Translations under genes and position numbers: made by a program
NCBI GenBank assembly: GCA_016935595.1
Contig: JAFGQQ010000099.1
Span: 1-8,272 of the forward strand
Reading direction: 5' to 3'
Origin: Bacteroidales bacterium
GTDB taxonomy: Bacteria > Bacteroidota > Bacteroidia > Bacteroidales > UBA10428
Length of the DNA stretch: 8,272 nt
Shown here: positions 5,860 through 8,272 of the stretch, piece by piece
Layout: every line of letters begins with the position of its first letter
Numbering within the stretch: the first letter of the stretch is position 1
The notes under the pieces: model-generated
Database searches by the model: none
Told to the model about the DNA's origin: nothing
Seen by the model: the letters and a program-made list of their open reading frames with translations, nothing else

Positions 5860-8272
5860 TTAAAAATTCCATCTCCATAAAAAAGCTGGTATTATTCCTA
5901 ACATCGATTCTTCCTTATAATCATTTATTTCTTCATCATATAAAGCCAGAAAGTGATTTTGCCGGTTAGTAGCATTTAAAATATCAATGGCAATCATATG
6001 GCTGGTTTTTTTATTGATTTTATAAAAAAATTTGATATCCAGTCTGAAATAGTTTTTAAACCTTTCATCATATGCATTATCTTCGATAAATCTGGCCTCT
6101 TTAAACTCTGCCGAAGCTTCATAATCTAACGGGATCTTTCGTTCTCCTCCAGCGCAGATTACCCTTCCGTCCCAACCGATTGTATTATTATTTTTTATAG
6201 TCCATTCATAACCTCCGAGTAAATTGCATATAATATTGGCATTAAATCTGGTATTTCTCAGTTTGCCGTTACTTCCTTTGTATTTTGAGTTAAATAAGGA
6301 TAACGTAAATAAATAATAGTATCCTTTTGACAGGAATTTTTCAAGGGTAAACTCGGTTCCGTAGTTATAACCTATACCACTGTTATTAAGGCCTTTATAT
6401 TCAAAATCAGAAAAACTTGTACCAAAATTAATTAAAGATTTATACGAACTGTCCTTTTCAACAGGCACATTGCTTAAATACTGATAATAGGTTTCGATTT
6501 TTAATCGGTGGTTACTGTTAAACAGATAGTTATATCCAAGAACTACATGCTTGCTTCGTGTCATTTTCAGGTTAATATTGGGTTTTTCATATACTTTATT
6601 AGCTGTATCCTTTAAAAATTCGTAGTGATAAATGAACTTTGGCTGTAATTTCGAATGTGTTCCTAATCCTAAACTTATTGATTGTTTAGGTAAAAAGTCC
6701 CAGGTTATGCTTAAACGCGGCTCAATGGCATGGTCATCACCTAATTTTGAGTACTGGTAATGAATTCCACTAACAAACGACAATTGATCATTAAACCGAT
6801 GCTTCCATTGACCGTATCCCTGAACTAACGGAACACTGCCTTTCATGTTTTTATTATGCACAAATATTTTATATTCAGTTATATACAAACTGTCATTAAA
6901 ATCTCCATTTGAATTGAAGTAATTAAAACCAAATTTCATATAATTCCTTGAATTAATCCTTCTGTTCAACTCTGTGAGAAATTCAAAAGTTGATTCGTTC
7001 ATTTTATCCAGATAGAAATCATCAATCTCGTTATTTATTCTTTTATCGATTAAAGTTTTATTTTGTGATTTTGAAATTCCTATACTGGTGGATAAACTGG
7101 TATTCTCGTTTAAGAAATGCATATAGTTAAAACCGGTAAATCCCATATAAGCATCTAAAGCAATAATATCTATAAGGTTTTTCGATTCATCAATATCTTC
7201 ACTATGCAATCCGTCTATTCCCCCAAGTCCGAAAACCGAAAACTTTCCTGTTTTTGTAGGTATATTGATATTAAATGATAAATCCTGGTAAGTGGGTACG
7301 GTAAAAATTCCGATATCCAAACCAAGCAAATCAAATACTCCCATTGTCGAGTACCTGTAATTCGCCATATACGAGGCTCTTTTTTCTTTTATAAATGGTC
7401 CTTCTGCCCCGAATTCCAATCCACCAAAACCAATTTGTGCAACATATTCTTTTTTTTCAGAGTTACCTTTTCTTAAATTCAAATCAAAAACTCCTGATGT
7501 GGCATCACCAAATTCGGCAGGGAAAGCACCGGTGTAAAAATCGGAATTACTTAATACATTATTGTTAATCATACTGGATGTTCCGCCGGTTGTCCATGGA
7601 TCACCAAAGTGATTTGGGTTAGGGATTTTTAAACCTTCCATTCTCCATAACATTCCCATGGTAGAATTGCCTCTGATGACTATATCGTTTATTTGGGTTC
7701 CAAGGGTTAATACTCCGGCAAAGCTTGCTGCCATTCTTGAAGGATCACCAATTGCACCTGCATAACGTTCAGTTTCTTCAACTGTAAAAGATCGTGCACT
7801 AACCTGTGCCATTTCATTTAATGGCTTATCCTTCCTGTAAGCTTTAAAAACTATTTCCTCTCCAACAAAAACCTTTTCTTCAAGCTTAACCTGAAGAATC
7901 AGTTCTTTACCGGATATTACATACAAATTTTTTATTTCAGCACTATTGTAACCCATATAACTTACTTCAATATTCTGACGTCCTACAGGTACGTTTTTTA
8001 TTTCAAAATAGCCGTTAATATCAGTAACAGTTCCTTTAACAGGATTATGTCCGGTTAAAACTACGTTGGCACCTGTTAACGGGCTTTCGGTATTCAAATC
8101 AATCACTTGCCCTCTTATGGTTTGAAATAAAGTTTTTTGCTCATTATTTTCATCATTATCAACGACTTTTGGCTCAATTATTATAACATCGTCAACAATT
8201 TTATATTGCAAATCTTTGTTTCTAAGACATTCATCAAGTGCTTCGGTAAGTGTTAAATTTTCAATATTTATA
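5860..8272 (-). CDS. TonB-dependent outer-membrane receptor with STN domain, 5'-truncated by window edge
   Basis: The frame is open to the right edge, so the true start lies outside; 803 residues are visible. The TTG at 8211 in this frame is an internal leucine codon within the STN domain, not a start. Numbered from the edge: the end of the STN domain at 1-35 (LTLTEALDECL, LQYKIVDDVIIIEPK); carboxypeptidase-regulatory-like domain about 50-130 (IRGQVID, PLTGANVVLTG, GYFEIKNVPVGRQNI, SYMGYN); plug about 138-267 with VIRGN, MLWRMEGLKIPNPNHFGD and SNSDFYTGAFPAEFG; barrel from about 275, ending FLWRWNF with the expected C-terminal phenylalanine. By alignment with the receptor at 2878-5538 about 80 residues are missing. 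The barrels agree well at the start (NYRYS, YQDLSF) and near the end (GYYYL, SLFNSKY, NLLGG) and differ more in the middle, as expected if ligand-facing loops have diverged. Ligand unknown; no SusD partner seen. Confidence 0.92.
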   Translation of the reverse strand, partial: INIENLTLTEALDECLRNKDLQYKIVDDVIIIEPKVVDNDENNEQKTLFQTIRGQVIDLNTESPLTGANVVLTGHNPVKGTVTDINGYFEIKNVPVGRQNIEVSYMGYNSAEIKNLYVISGKELILQVKLEEKVFVGEEIVFKAYRKDKPLNEMAQVSARSFTVEETERYAGAIGDPSRMAASFAGVLTLGTQINDIVIRGNSTMGMLWRMEGLKIPNPNHFGDPWTTGGTSSMINNNVLSNSDFYTGAFPAEFGDATSGVFDLNLRKGNSEKKEYVAQIGFGGLEFGAEGPFIKEKRASYMANYRYSTMGVFDLLGLDIGIFTVPTYQDLSFNINIPTKTGKFSVFGLGGIDGLHSEDIDESKNLIDIIALDAYMGFTGFNYMHFLNENTSLSTSIGISKSQNKTLIDKRINNEIDDFYLDKMNESTFEFLTELNRRINSRNYMKFGFNYFNSNGDFNDSLYITEYKIFVHNKNMKGSVPLVQGYGQWKHRFNDQLSFVSGIHYQYSKLGDDHAIEPRLSITWDFLPKQSISLGLGTHSKLQPKFIYHYEFLKDTANKVYEKPNINLKMTRSKHVVLGYNYLFNSNHRLKIETYYQYLSNVPVEKDSSYKSLINFGTSFSDFEYKGLNNSGIGYNYGTEFTLEKFLSKGYYYLFTLSLFNSKYKGSNGKLRNTRFNANIICNLLGGYEWTIKNNNTIGWDGRVICAGGERKIPLDYEASAEFKEARFIEDNAYDERFKNYFRLDIKFFYKINKKTSHMIAIDILNATNRQNHFLALYDEEINDYKEESMLGIIPAFLWRWNF

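Noticed and set aside
5785..5870. Remnant of a small plus-strand gene such as a GIY-YIG endonuclease after the palindrome
   Set aside because: Only a few residues after the ATG near 5803 are suggestive, stop codons follow quickly and no catalytic motif can be seen.
5591..5969. Plus-strand open frames of 68 and 81 codons through the intergenic gap
   Set aside because: They are read through the palindromic element and into antisense of the receptor end, their peptides match no family I recognise, and both begin upstream of the predicted plus-strand promoter, so its transcript would not cover their starts.
8209..8211. TTG at 8211 as the start of the right-hand receptor
   Set aside because: The frame stays open to the window edge, and the 20 residues before it continue the STN domain in register with both paralogues; TTG here codes for the leucine of LQYKIVDD.

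Overview
The window looks like chromosomal DNA of a Bacteroidota (Bacteroidetes) bacterium. The evidence is AT-rich DNA, starts without clear Shine-Dalgarno sequences, outer-membrane receptors built as STN + carboxypeptidase-regulatory-like domain + TonB plug + beta-barrel, and a long two-repeat MacB/FtsX-type permease of the kind common in that phylum. No species can be assigned from the sequence alone.

All convincing genes lie on the minus strand, so transcription runs from high to low coordinates. In that order they are: (1) a TonB-dependent receptor cut at its 5' end by the window edge (8272-5860); (2) a 321-bp non-coding gap (5859-5539) with a GC-rich two-armed palindrome (5680-5763) and, facing the other way, a very good match to a Bacteroidota housekeeping promoter (5781-5813, plus strand); (3) a complete 886-residue TonB-dependent receptor (5538-2878); (4) an 796-residue MacB/FtsX-family permease (2866-476) that starts 11 nt after the receptor stop; (5) the first ~148 codons of a third receptor of the same family (443-1), which runs off the left edge. 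Items 3, 4 and 5 are spaced like one operon (gaps of 11 and 32 nt). The first receptor is separated by the gap and may be a separate unit.

The three receptors are clear paralogues. They share almost the same STN end, the same regulatory-like domain and, where visible, the same plug signatures, and short coding stretches are still close to identical at DNA level. The region is therefore a local receptor expansion with a permease inserted in it. The receptors should import a ligand, or sense one, across the outer membrane using TonB energy. The permease should sit in the inner membrane and work with an ATPase not encoded here. The STN domains suggest FecI/FecR-like signalling, but no sigma or anti-sigma gene is in view. 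The ligand cannot be read from the sequence. I see no RNA gene, CRISPR array, transposase or clearly new system; the most unexplained piece is the palindrome-plus-promoter gap.
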